A DNA stretch of 64,000 nt from Diphasiastrum complanatum (lineage: Eukaryota; Streptophyta; Lycopodiopsida; Lycopodiales; Lycopodiaceae), in NCBI GenBank assembly GCA_029204225.1, contig MU831974.1, positions 29,601 through 93,600 of the forward strand. The letters are read 5' to 3'. A model generated the notes under the pieces. The model was not told the DNA's origin, searched no databases, and saw nothing but the letters and a program-made list of their open reading frames with translations. The stretch's first letter is position 1, and every line of letters begins with the position of its first letter. The position numbers were made by a program, and so were the translations under genes. Shown one piece after another: positions 41,301 through 51,525 of the stretch.

Positions 41301-44135
41301 CATTCTGCTACAGGTTATAGTCCATTTATGCTAATGTACGGTTTTCAACCTAGATCTCCGGTAAATGTGGAGACGAAGTCTGTTAATATCTAGAAAGTTG
41401 CGGATTTTTTGCATGATATGCACGAAATGTTGCAAGTGGCCCGTGATTGTATCCAGAGTGCTCAAGATAGAGCTAAGCACTATGCCGATCTTAAGAGGTC
41501 TCCCAGAGATTTTAAAGTTGATGACTAGGTATATCTTAGAATTCCAAACGATTCTAAGACTATTCGTACAAGGAAGCATTATAAATTGTCTACCAGATAT
41601 TGTGGACCGTCAAAGAAAACTCAATAGATGCACTATCTGAACGAGATGGAATGGCACAAGAACCACTGAATGCATCCTACCAAAGGATGATAATATCACT
41701 CAACTGTGGAAGATAATTTTCCCTGGGCTCGATTACTTTATGTACTGGATCCTTACAAAAGTCCCAAATAGTTTGTTCAAATCTTGTGTGTGGCATGTTT
41801 TACAGCATTCAATAGATGGAGAACAAGAGTGCCATCCTCCACATACAAGTAGTAGCCCACCAGCTGTTAGGGCCCAATCATACCATGATCTCATAGGGTC
41901 CAGTTAGCTCAGGGTCACGTGACCAGGGTTATGGCCCCGTGACCAGTCTCACCGAAGGGCACCCACCAATCATGTGACGTGTGTCACAGTCGTGACATAG
42001 TGTAGTGGCACATGCTGCAAGTTTGTATCGGTGCATAACCGTCGAGCCACTGACAACGCTCGCCCGTAATTATACGGGCCAGGGCTAGGGTAAGTCAACA
42101 GTCGACCGAAGTGGGCAGTCGTTCCGCTGCCTGGCACGACAGTGCATGGGGTGGTAACCAGTAGGCTCCAATGGATGCTATTCAGCAGTTCAGGCACTTA
42201 TGGATCCAGGGGGCCTGGAAGCCACACAGCCAGGAATTGGAATGGCAGGTACGAGCTATAAGGGTTACCTAAGGATGGGAGGAGATTCATTTTACAGCTT
42301 TCAGTGTTTTGACAAGCCTACGGTTTTCTGTTTGCAGACCTGAGTATAAGTAAATTCACATTGATTTGAAGATGTTTTTTTGGCTTATTTTTGGATTTTG
42401 GAGCCAAAAACAAATTTTCAGATTTCCTGGCAATTGTTTATCGACGGTACCTACATCAATACTGTACCAAATCTCAGAATCAGGGAGAGCCTACCCCTTG
42501 CTTTTACTTTTGTTCATATTCGTTTTTTTAACTTTCCTTAGCAAAAAGAAAATCAAACTTTTCCTATGCTCTTATTCTTGTTTTGCATGGAAAATCCAAA
42601 TGATCGTTTACAAGCCCCATGATACGGTCAATAAACATTAGTAATCACTTGCACTCCTCAAGTAATGATTACAAAACTACATATGTACCATAGTTGCACT
42701 GGCGAACAGTGAATCGCAGTTCATATCATGGTTTATGGTTTTTGTTAGGGTTTTGAGAATCGATTTTTATTTTATTTTATTTTAGTGGGCTATTAATATG
42801 GTTATCATCTTGAAGCTCTTGACGAGAGCAGTGCATTTATGCAGGTTGCCAGTAGTTTCAGGTGCAGTATGGTCCATTTCAGGGTAGATATATAGTTGAA
42901 ACAATGTGCCAAAAACCAGCTCAAAAGAAAAGAAAAAGAAATTTGAACAGCGATTCTCTGCCGAGAATCGAGAATCGCTATACATAGCCTGAGAATCGAG
43001 ATTCACATGGCATGTACAATACAAACGACCTTTGACCTTCACCACAAACAGAGTAGTCATTAATTTCCAACACAATGCAGTGAGAAATTTAGTAGCTGCA
43101 GGCAGCACATGAGGACAATGGATTGCTGACATGAAACTAATACAAAAGTCACTATGAGCTTAGAAGCAGCTCTTAAAAAAATAGCTTTACAGTTGATAAG
43201 CTGTGAAAAAATAATGTGGATAAAGTTTTCATTGCTGAAAACATGAGCAGTATATCTACTTTGGCAAATATCAATATTGCTGCAAAGAAATGTCACAGAT
43301 CATAGGCACACGTCCTCAAATGCCTGAGTTTAGTATATAGTTTCATTAACTATTGAAATTGTTGGAAAGAATGCTATGAACCATGATGCCAGATTAATAA
43401 TAAAAACTGAAAGGTGAAGGCAAGCAAAATAAATCATACACACTCCATATTCAAGCACTAAAGCTAAAATATGTATGAGGAATAACAAAATGTCTAGCTG
43501 AATGCTTACAAAGAATCCTGTTTCTCGTCAAGTTCCATCTTGCCAGTCCACTCCAGTACTTCTGCTTGGAATCTCAGACCAATTCGCACACGTGTTCGAG
43601 TTCGACCTTCATCTTTCCAAACACTGCGGCCAGCTTGATTTGAATCTCCTCGTAGTTCCCTACTGTCCTTGAAAAGCTCAAATCCATCCCTACATTTTAG
43701 CTTTTTGCCCTTCCTCTTGCAAAAGCGACAGATCCACTGGTCATCCTTAGGGACATCTTTGACATTTTGATGGCAAATGGTGTGGAAAGACTGATCGCAA
43801 ACGTCACAAATGAGAGTGTCAGTAGAATTTTCAGGATTACCACAAATTTTGCATTTTTGCTCAAGAAGTCCGTCACCTGCAAATCCTGGTTTGGGTGCAG
43901 CAGAGCAGTGCTCTTGAGTTATTTCATTAGCATTTGTCCCGTACAGTCCATATCTTTCCAAAATATGGCGACACTCTTTATCCACAAAAAGCTCACTGTT
44001 ACTGTTTGATACATCATGTGCAGGCCTTGGACGTTTAGAAGACATGTTCACAGGGTTAACACACCCACTACTTGCAAGGGAAAAATCTGCCAAAGATTGT
44101 ATGGCATTTGCATCTGAGGAGCAATAAGGTGGCAT
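35261..44135 (-). CDS. Plant PHD-finger protein gene, four exons, 3' end not found
   Basis: Minus-strand gene read from ATG 44,135. Exon 1 is 43,510-44,135, exon 2 is 37,579-37,666, exon 3 is 37,155-37,309, exon 4 is 35,261-35,351. Phases fit at every junction: 2, 0, 2, 0. Intron 1 has GTAAGC, intron 2 GTGAGC, intron 3 GTAAAG; intron 4 begins GCGAGA, a GC-type donor. About 320 residues are deduced. They comprise a C4HC3 PHD finger (residues 95-139), an [17 protein letters not shown] block resembling the start of an ELM2-type region, then [19 protein letters not shown] and a Cys-containing [17 protein letters not shown] block. I recall this last combination from plant nuclear PHD-finger proteins of unclear function. 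PHD fingers usually read histone H3 tails, so a chromatin role is inferred. No stop or frameshift was seen in the exons. Confidence 0.75.
37155..37309 (-). CDS. PHD gene exon 3
   Basis: 155 nt between acceptor TTGCTGCAG and donor GAAG|GTAAAG. It encodes [30 protein letters not shown] and ends CGKWRR with two bases of a split Arg codon. The Trp/Cys-rich composition fits the plant PHD protein family. Confidence 0.72.
37579..37666 (-). CDS. PHD gene exon 2
   Basis: 88 nt between acceptor GATTGCAG and donor AATAAC|GTGAGC. It starts with one base completing the split Phe codon and continues for 29 codons, many Glu/Lys ([18 protein letters not shown]). It ends in phase 0, as exon 3 requires. Confidence 0.65.
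37667..38916. other. Part of PHD gene intron 1
   Basis: No exon with good splice sites and matching phase is seen here. A minus-strand frame overlapping exon 2 continues into it but carries no family features. Confidence 0.45.
38917..41745 (+). pseudogene. Decayed Ty3/gypsy pol in intron 1 of PHD gene
   Basis: The plus strand holds protease ([13 protein letters not shown]), RT start ([28 protein letters not shown]), a frame change at 39,915, FLVLPFGL, another at 40,013, and VVVFLDD. Then comes a deletion that removes the rest of RT: FLDD is joined within four codons to RNase H ([11 protein letters not shown]). One frame then runs from 40,104 to about 41,600 through integrase (H-x4-[25 protein letters not shown]) to LSTRYCGP. 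A degraded chromodomain-like RWNGTRTTE and LWKIIFP follow to 41,745. TAG stops lie at 39,664, 40,218, 40,434, 40,503, 41,391 and 41,526. Gag and LTRs are not seen. The relationship to the chromovirus at 24-28.8 kb is clear but distant. Orientation is antisense to the host gene. Confidence 0.88.
41875..42545 (+). mobile_element. LTR and leader, same family as 16.0-16.5 kb
   Basis: Starts TGTTAGGGCCCA and is collinear with the minus strand at 16,532-15,990 up to CTTTTACTTTTGTTCATATT. The gag that follows in the 15-kb copy is missing here. It sits right behind the gypsy remnant but has the order of a 5' end (LTR, then leader), so it is a separate insertion. It lies in intron 1 of the PHD gene. 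Confidence 0.6.
42546..43509. other. Rest of PHD gene intron 1
   Basis: AT-rich intron sequence with the words GAGAATCG/AGAATCGA repeated at 42,955-43,005. No exon seen. Confidence 0.45.
43510..44135 (-). CDS. PHD gene exon 1 with C4HC3 finger
   Basis: First recognised exon, 626 nt. The start is the first ATG after an in-frame TAG five codons upstream; a second Met ([11 protein letters not shown]) lies 30 codons in. The zinc ligands are C95, C98, C110, C113, H118, C121, C136 and C139 with the aromatic W134 before the last pair. A basic KRKGKKLK follows. The exon ends TTCTTT|GTAAGC; reading on would give a stop two codons later, which supports the splice. Confidence 0.78.
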
Positions 44136-46222
44136 GCAAGCCAATGACTATACCAGCAAAGGTCTTCTCAGCAGAACATTATGTGTTCTGGGTCTCCATT
44201 TTTGGCTAATAATGAGCTTAGAAGTATCAAAGATTGCTGCTTGTTTTGGCTGACATCGGCCATGTGAAGTTTTATCTGTGCCAAAGATTTAATCAGTCCA
44301 ATTTTATGAGCTTTCAATAGAAGTCCTTAACAATCTTCAACTGGCTATAAAAACTCGCTACAGTTAATGAAAAATGCTCTTATTTGAGAAAACACTTTGC
44401 TTTCTTTAGAGCCCACAAACTAATCTTCAGCATTGAAAATGTCTTTGCATTCAAAACTTTTGATGTCCATCAACAACCCATAAAAGTGAACATAAAACAC
44501 TTTGAGGGGCTCCAACGAAAAGTTATGTTGATCTTTCACAACCTTCTTTCCAGTAAAAGATCAATCCAAGCTTGAATCAAGCTGATTGCAAGTTATCATT
44601 CAAAGATTCTCACTAAAGTTACAAGAATAATGCATTTCTTAAGTTAGGTGCTCAGATCATTCCACTGAAAAACACTCAAAATCCGGGTTTGCTTCAGACT
44701 GCAGCATGTTCCAATCTGTCTGAGAAGAGTTTCAAATCAACCTCCGCATTCGATATTTCCAGCACGTCAGAAAGCCCTCTTATATACATCCATATCTATA
44801 GCCATGACATCAATTTATTGATGAAACTCCAAATCAAGGATAATACCACCTACCACAAACTCATTCTCCAAAAGCAACTATCCAAGCCTACATAATGTTA
44901 TCATTTATAAACAAAATATGTGACAATACATGCTCATGCTGGCCATCAACTTTATAACCAGTTTCGTGTACTTCAAACATTTGCTTACAGATGTCCCCCA
45001 TCTGTCTTCGTTTATAGTTTTTTGTCTAATCTGATCAACAGACTGAGGAATTTCCAGCACACTAACATTGACATATCTGCATTGCCAAAAAACCTATCAG
45101 CTGACTTGAAATCAAACCCAAATGAACTCTTTGTAGTCAATAGAAAAACAGGAGGGCATAAATTTTCATGGCAAAGGCCTTAGATTTTCTTTGAGCTTCT
45201 AACCTCAGCAGCCTTGTCTAGGGTCCATGAAGACATTTCACTGACATGCTGGAAGAATTGTGTTTTCCATTACCACATGTAATCACAGAAGAACCTGTAA
45301 CAAACTGCAATTTCCATTAAATGGACATTTACCTCCTAGCACAGCCAAGCTGCCAATGGCATATTTAAATCCCAGGCTATGTTCCAATCTAGAAGGAAAA
45401 AGTAGCCAGAATTTTGGAGCATTGGCATATTTATCTTTCTAGAGAAGATTTAATGATGACTAGCGATGTGATTACTGGAACCTAAACTTCTGAACAAGCT
45501 TAGTGAGAAACAAATCTCACACATATGCCCATACTGTGGGCAAGTACCGAATACAATCACTCAAATATTATCTCGATTGTAATGAAAATGCAGCTGAGGA
45601 CCTTGAGCACTTACATTGCAACTACGGTTGTTCTCAGGCATCTTCTTTTTTCTTTACACTCTCAATTGAAAGAAAGACATGTACAATTGGCAATGCACTT
45701 CACTGAATAGTAGGCATCATTGACAATCTCATGTATCAAGCAAGCACGAGGAGCACACGCAAAATCTCTTATAAAGATCATCAAACGATTTACCATTATA
45801 GTTTTCCACTCATGTTCCCTAACTACCATGTTAAGAGAAGTTGATAACCTAAAAGAGATATATAGTGATGCAGACAATCATAATAACATAAAACATAACA
45901 ATATCAGAATAAATGGTAGGACTACTTGGTGCAATCCCAGAATCTAACTGAGCATGAATCTAAATTGGCAAATCAAATAGGTCTCCCACACGTAACATAA
46001 TAATTGCACAAAAACAGAAGCATATGAAGTGGCAGAAAGTAAAATAGTAGGTAAATAGTCAATACAGTGCATTTTTATAACTGCAAGCTAGGGAGGAATC
46101 TTCTGGCTCAATAATGATTCCACAAGATTTTGATACCATCCAGAATGGTCGGGCATTCTGTGATGTTACAAACCCTTGTAATGCAATAATGAATAAATAT
46201 TCACAGCTGTTATATATATATA
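44136..46222. other. Upstream of PHD gene
   Basis: This would contain the 5' UTR, promoter or further 5' exons of the PHD gene. A possible acceptor (GCTGGTATAG) lies 16 bases before the assigned ATG, so a 5' intron is possible. No TATA box or other element can be assigned with confidence. Confidence 0.35.
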
Positions 46223-46234
46223 CTAGTTGTGAGT

Positions 46235-46251
46235 GCCCGTCGTTGACGGAC
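46235..46251 (-). terminator. Helitron 3' hairpin
   Basis: Stem-loop GCCCGTC-GTT-GACGGAC (plus-strand reading), six of seven pairs intact, 8 bases inside the CTAG end. In Helitrons this hairpin acts as the rolling-circle stop signal. The internal copy at 46,487-46,503 has all seven pairs. Confidence 0.65.
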
Positions 46252-46297
46252 AATGGAGGCCGATCTAGGTGGCGGCCGATGATTTGGATTTGGATTT

Positions 46298-46432
46298 CGA
46301 GTCTTTGGAAAAATTCGAGCCTTCAAAAAAATATGAAAGGTTTCGGAAAAATTTTGAGTCTTTGGAAAAAAAATTGAGTCTTTGGAAAAAATCGAGTCTT
46401 CGGAAAAATTTGAGTCTTTTGAAAAATTTGAC
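46298..46432. repeat. Minisatellite, ~20-bp units x 6
   Basis: Degenerate tandem units of the form GAGTCTTTGGAAAAAATT, with T/C and A-run length variation. Confidence 0.8.
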
Positions 46433-46565
46433 TTGACAGTAGTACAAAGAGTCCTTCGATCCTTCGGATAGATTCGAGTTGTGAGTGCCCGTCGTTGACG
46501 GGCAATGGTGGATTTGTGTCGATGGCAGACGTGCTCGCGCGCGTGTGCATGGATGCCCTAATGGC

Positions 46566-46567
<2 letters not shown>

Positions 46568-46625
<58 letters not shown>

Positions 46626-46670
46626 TGTGTGTATGTGCATGTGTTGTGTGTGCAAGGTGTATGTGCATGG

Positions 46671-46708
<38 letters not shown>
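46568..46708. repeat. Two (TG)n runs within Helitron
   Basis: TG repeats at 46,568-46,622 and 46,674-46,708 separated by a TG-rich degenerate segment. Both lie next to copies of the GGTGACGGCCGATG subterminal motif. Confidence 0.9.
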
Positions 46709-46712
<4 letters not shown>

Positions 46713-46760
46713 ACGGCCGATGATTTGGATGGCAACTGATAGTTTAGGAGGAAGTTCTGA

Positions 46761-47931
46761 ACACCTCTCGTCCGAAGTTTTGACAGATTTTTACTGAATC
46801 TGACCAATTTTTGGGCCCGACGGGCCTAGAATCTCAAGACTGCGTTTAGAGTTTCTAGTTCGGACGCACGTTTCGCTGCGAGTGTTGAACCATTTGGAGC
46901 CTGGTTTAGTCCTATGGGTTTGTCTCGACATGCAGCATAGGACGGAACAGACGGTCTGAAAAATGGACTCCGTTCGACGGCACTGGACCAGTTCTTGGGG
47001 ATGGTTCTGTGGGTTCGTGTCGAGCCACACACCTGTGGACACCTCCCGTCCGAAGTTCTGACCGTTTTTTACTGAATCTGACCAATTCCTGGCTCGACGG
47101 GCCTAGATTTCCAAGACTGCATTTAGGGTTTTCTGTTCGGACGCACATTTTGCTATGAGTACTGAACTGTCTGGAGCCTGATTTAGTCTTGTGAGTTTGT
47201 CTCGGCGTGCAAGACAGGATGGAACAAACCGTTTAAAAAACATTTTTCGTTCGACGACACTGGACCAGTTCTTGGAAATGCTGGAAGGTAGTCCATTTAG
47301 TGGCATTCCCCCCGGCAGAAAGGGCGTTTCTGGAGAAACGGTGGCGGAGTTGAGCTGCAAATGGTCCTATTTTTTCGTGTCGAGCCACGCACCTGTGGAC
47401 ACCTCCCATCCAAAGTTCAGACCGTTTTTTACTGCGTTTAGGGTTTCTAATTCAGACGCATGTTTCACTGTAAAGACTGAACCGTTTGGAGCTTGGTTTA
47501 GTCCTGTAAATCGTTTCGACGTGCAGCATAGGATGGAATAGACTTCTTGCAAAATGGACTTCGTTCGTTGACACTGGACCAGATCTCAGGGATGTTGGAA
47601 AATAGTCCATTTAGTGGCATTCCCCCTGACAAAAAAGAGCGTTTCCGGACAAACGGCATTGAAATTGAGCTGCAAATGGTCTTGTGGGTTCGTGTCGAGT
47701 CCACGAACCTGTTGATGAAGTTTTGACCATTTTTGACTAAATCCGACCAATTCCTGGCTCAACGGGCACTACATTTAGGGTTTCTAACTCGGACGCACAT
47801 TTCGCTGTGAATACTGAACAATTTGAAGCCTAGTTTAGTGTTGTAAGACGTGCAGCACATGACAGAACAAACGGTCTGAAAAATAGACTTCGTTCGTCGG
47901 CGACACTGGACCGGTTCTCAGGGATGCTGGA
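46761..47931. repeat. Tandem array of 220-360 bp units inside Helitron
   Basis: Four diverged units start near 46,761, 47,039, 47,399 and 47,713. Each begins with a form of CCGAAGTTYTGACC and contains a TTYAGGGTTTCTA block and GGACGCAC or AGACGCAC. Each also has a GACACTGGACCAG block; in units 2-4 this runs into a copy of the element's own 5' terminus. Units 2 and 3 carry an extra segment with TAGTCCATTTAGTGGCATTC. Confidence 0.85.
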
Positions 47932-48751
47932 TCAAATTCTACCTAACAAACAAATAAAAGTAAAAACACAAACATAAACTATCTATGTTTAATGTTAACC
48001 GACATTATGTTGGCCATTTCTAAATACATAATGAGAAACAAAACATTAGCATTAGGCTTTATGATGCTTGTTTGTGTTATAGGGTGCCTGTGTTTTTGGT
48101 TTTAAGCTTGGTCCACTTAAATCTTGGTTTTGAAACACTACAAAATGAATTTATTAGTTTAGTGTATGCAAAGAAGATAGGTAGAATAAAGCTTACAACC
48201 CCATCTTAGTAATAATAGCATGTATGGCATATGGTTTATATATGGCATGAGCATCATTGAAAGTGGCTAATATCACGGAAATGGATTCTCCAAGTGAATC
48301 TCTAAGCATTATGCATTACGCACAATATGTGCTCAAGAATGTAAATATTATCATCATGTACTACAAAGAAATAACACAAAGAAATGATACCAAGTCAAGA
48401 TAAACTCACTTGAAAGCATTTTGAATATGAAATTTTTTTTTTTTTAAAATGAACCACTTTACTATGAGAATCCAATGGCATTTCCAAAGTCAAAAAACGA
48501 TGTTAAACAAAGAGAAATATTGGGCTCACTATATTTATGGTGTAATGTCTTAGTAAGTGGCTCACTACTATTTATGGTGTCATTCTATGGCATTACCAGC
48601 ACATTCCATTGGCAAGGAATATGATTATGTGGTCCACTGGTCCTACAACAACAATGTATCTATTAGTATAGATTTGTAGTGCAAAGTTCATGCCCTTATA
48701 TCTATTATCTTATATCCATGCGAGATATATGACACTAAGTTGACCCACAAC
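47932..48751. other. No gene seen
   Basis: AT-rich spacer between the Helitron and an LTR candidate. Contains a T12 run near 48,435. Confidence 0.45.
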
Positions 48752-49128
48752 TATTGGAGTCTGGGGTCCTTTCTTTAGTTCGTAATTGTTTTTAGACCCC
48801 TTTAAAATACATTTGAGACTATTTTAAGATGCTCCTAATTTGGGCCCTAATATTTGAATATTCATATTTCCCTCCAAATTAGATTGAAGGGAGGTAGCTT
48901 TTGCTTAGTATAAATAGGCACAAACGCTATTCCTTATTCAATCATGAGTTTGGAGTCTTGAGTTCAGTTCCATCTTTGTATTGGAAATCTTTGTTGGAGA
49001 TTTGCCTAAGCTATCGGCAACCATTGATTTTATTAGTCTTCTTTATTGGAGAATGCTTGTGAATGATAATCATCTTGCCGCTTTTGGGAATGTTACTTTC
49101 TATCTTTCATGCTAAATTTGTAGATACA
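48752..49128 (+). mobile_element. Copia-type LTR candidate
   Basis: Carries a good TATA box TATAAATAGG at 48,909-48,918 and ends CA ten bases before a primer site. The start is placed at TATTGGAGTC, a likely decayed TGTTGGAGTC; this is inference. No coding part of an element follows. Confidence 0.45.
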
Positions 49129-49137
49129 TTCTTAACT

Positions 49138-49150
49138 TGGTATCAAAGCA
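49138..49150 (+). promoter_or_regulatory. Primer-binding site, initiator-Met tRNA type
   Basis: TGGTATCAAAGCA, close to the standard TGGTATCAGAGCC, preceded by CTTAACT. The same arrangement recurs at 62,918. Confidence 0.6.
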
Positions 49151-50825
49151 CTTCTCTTCACTTCCCTTCCTTGGTGGGAGTGCTAATTTTTATTTTATTT
49201 TATTTCTCCAAACTTTGGCGAATTACCATTTTTTATAGCGGATCTTTGACGAACAGTCAGTGGAAGTTCTTTTACTGGTGGCTAAAAATAATTAAAAACT
49301 TTGCAAATCATTTTCGGCAACTATTTTAGGGACTCCTATCTATTCTGCAAGTCTAGTAACTCAAATATCCTAAGCTATTGAGAACCAGCATTTCAGATTA
49401 TTTTTAATGGATCAATCATCGGCCGGGTGTCAAAGATTATAAAACTTCCCATTTCCTACAAAAAAGTCATCAGATCTGCAGCAGCACATGCTTGCTTGCA
49501 GGCTTGCCAAACCCTCTTTCACTATTCACAGTCTTGAACCATTGTTTGAGCTGCAAAATCTCTATTCAGCATAAATATGATTTGCTTTGGACTTAGTGGT
49601 GGTCTTTGATTTTGCATAGTGTTGCCTAAACAGTTCCCTATGATGGGCAGAGAGGATCAGCATCACTGCTATAGACAGGTATGCCAGATCTGTTTTTTAG
49701 ATGCTTTTGTTGAGAAACCCTAATGACACTTCTACATTCAACTAAGAAATTCTTCTCTCAAGTCAAAATCATCACACATATGTATAACATACTTGAAAGA
49801 GAGATTCATATTGATAAGGCATCGTCCATCGCCATTATGATCTTTCCAAATTCCGAGATGTAAGAATGCTCTATCCACCAATCACAAGCAATTGCAAGCA
49901 GATTCCCATGCCTGTTCAATCGATCCAGCAGGATTCAACAGCCCACTTTAAACTATTCTCTGATACCGCCATAACAGAACACATTTCGCATGAAAAATCT
50001 ATCCAGGTTCTCTATTGACCTTGACCTCGACCTCAACCTCCCTATTTCAAAATATGGACAAAACTTCTGTTCTAATCAGCCAAAGAAGTCTAAGCCACAA
50101 TAGGTTCATCTGCCATGCTTTCCGCCCCTCCCTGCTCTAGATCTCCCAATGATAGTAATATACATCAATGCGTTTCTGTGGTGATTGATAGCAGGAGCAG
50201 AAATCAGCTGGGCTTCAATTTGTGTGTGAACCGATGATAGCAGGTAGGATCGGAACAATTGAGCTTCTTTGGAAGATGGTGAGGTTGAAAGAAGATCCAA
50301 CAAAGATGAGACTGTCTTGTTTGCCTGTCTGTGCATTGCCTGCTGGGAAGGATAAGATCAAAAAACTGATCAAAGCAAGTCAAATGAGGACAAAATGAGA
50401 GCATTTTTTGTGTGAAATTCTATCAATCGTCCGTCAATCATCGCCTTCTGTTATGCCATATTGATCAAACTCCCATGATTCTTTCAAATCCAAAACCAGC
50501 ATGAGAAGTCGAGGAGACACACCCGATCGAGAGAGAGAGATGGGGAAAGAGAGAGACCCGATCGAGAGAGAGAGCGAGAGCGAGAGCGAGCTAGCAAGCG
50601 GGGCGGGGCAAAAGAAAATCTGAAATATGTGTATGCCAAAAAAAAACAAAGATTGTATGTGTTATTTTTTTACCTTATTTTTGGAAATGTATTTTAGTTT
50701 TTTTCTTTGTAAAATGCGTGACATGTTTTGCGGGCAGAGCATGACATTTTTGGTGACACGGTTAATTTTTTGACGGTAACCCTTACACTCTCTCTCTAAA
50801 ATATCTTTATATATATAGATACACA
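49151..50825. other. No gene seen
   Basis: Leader-like sequence behind the primer site, then unassigned DNA. A GA-rich microsatellite region lies at 50,520-50,590. No gag coding frame follows the primer site. Confidence 0.45.
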
Positions 50826-50836
50826 CTAGTGGGTAT

Positions 50837-50853
50837 GCCCGTCGTTGACGGGC
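50837..50853 (-). terminator. Helitron 3' hairpin, perfect stem
   Basis: Seven-pair stem with GTT loop, 7 bases from the CTAG end. This is the expected Helitron replication-termination hairpin. Confidence 0.65.
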
Positions 50854-51049
50854 GGGCGGCGATCTGGGTGACGGCCGATGGTTTAGGAAGAAAGCCGATG
50901 GTTGTTGACGAGTGGCCGATGTATGTGTGTGTATGTACATGGCCGAAGTGTGCCCGCCGATGGCGGGTGGCCAATGGGGTGTGTGTGTGTGTGTGCGCAC
51001 GTGATGCTTAAAGAGAGACAGAGAGAGAGAGAGAGACAGAGAGACCCTC

Positions 51050-51271
51050 CCCTCCCGGCGCGCCCTCCCTTCCCATGCGCCCTCGCGCCCCCCTTTCTGT
51101 GCGCGCCCTCCCTGTGCCCACTCCCGTGCACCCTCCCTGCACCGTCCCTACACGCGCCCTCCTTGCACCCCCTCTCGGGCGCCCTCCCTGCGCCCCCTCC
51201 TGTGTGCCCTCCTTGCGCGCCCTCCCTACGCGCGCATGCCCTTCCTACGCCCTCCCCACGCCCCCTCCCTG
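51050..51271. repeat. C-rich minisatellite (CGCCCTCCC-type)
   Basis: About 220 bp of degenerate units built on GCGCCCTCCCTGC and CCCCCTCC. The minus strand has many GGGAGGG tracts and could form G-quadruplexes. A short second block lies at 51,523-51,566. Confidence 0.85.
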
Positions 51272-51468
51272 GAGAGAGAGAGAGAGAGAGAGAGATCCTC
51301 CTCAAAGAGTGAGCTCGTGAGAGGTAGAGAGGATGAGAGAGTGAGAGAGAAGGAAAAGTGAGTGGGAGGGAATAATAGCAACTTTCAAGTTTTGGGGGGC
51401 CCTACCAAATGGAGTGTGTCCATCGATGGTGGGCGGCCGATGGGGTGTGTGTGTGTGCGTGGGCGTGC

Positions 51469-51471
<3 letters not shown>

Positions 51472-51522
<51 letters not shown>
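51472..51522. repeat. (GA)25 microsatellite
   Basis: Perfect GA repeat between the third Helitron hairpin module and the second C-rich block. A shorter (GA)n lies at about 51,271-51,295. Confidence 0.95.

Positions 51523-51525
<3 letters not shown>

Larger units (their letters stand above)
46223..47931 (-). mobile_element. Non-autonomous Helitron with tandem arrays
   Basis: On the minus strand the element begins with TC (47,931; flank A) at TCCAGCATCCCTGAGAACC and ends CTAG (46,223-46,226; flank T), giving the A|T target site typical of Helitrons. A hairpin GCCCGTC-GTT-GACGGAC (one arm mismatch on the plus strand) lies 8 bases from the CTAG end. There is no Rep/helicase coding sequence. Inside are a four-unit array (46,761-47,931), a 20-bp minisatellite, (TG)n runs and a second copy of the 3' end at 46,475-46,503 with a perfect hairpin but CGAG in place of CTAG. 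Confidence 0.65.

Noticed and set aside
38917-41745. TAG read as a sense codon, since all stops in this element are TAG
   Set aside because: The region also has frameshifts and a large RT deletion, and the CTAG context is explained by mutation. The host exons give no sign of in-frame TAG.
41875-42545. 3' LTR of the Ty3 remnant at 38.9-41.75 kb
   Set aside because: The homologous copy at 16 kb places leader and gag downstream of this sequence, so it is a 5' end of another family.
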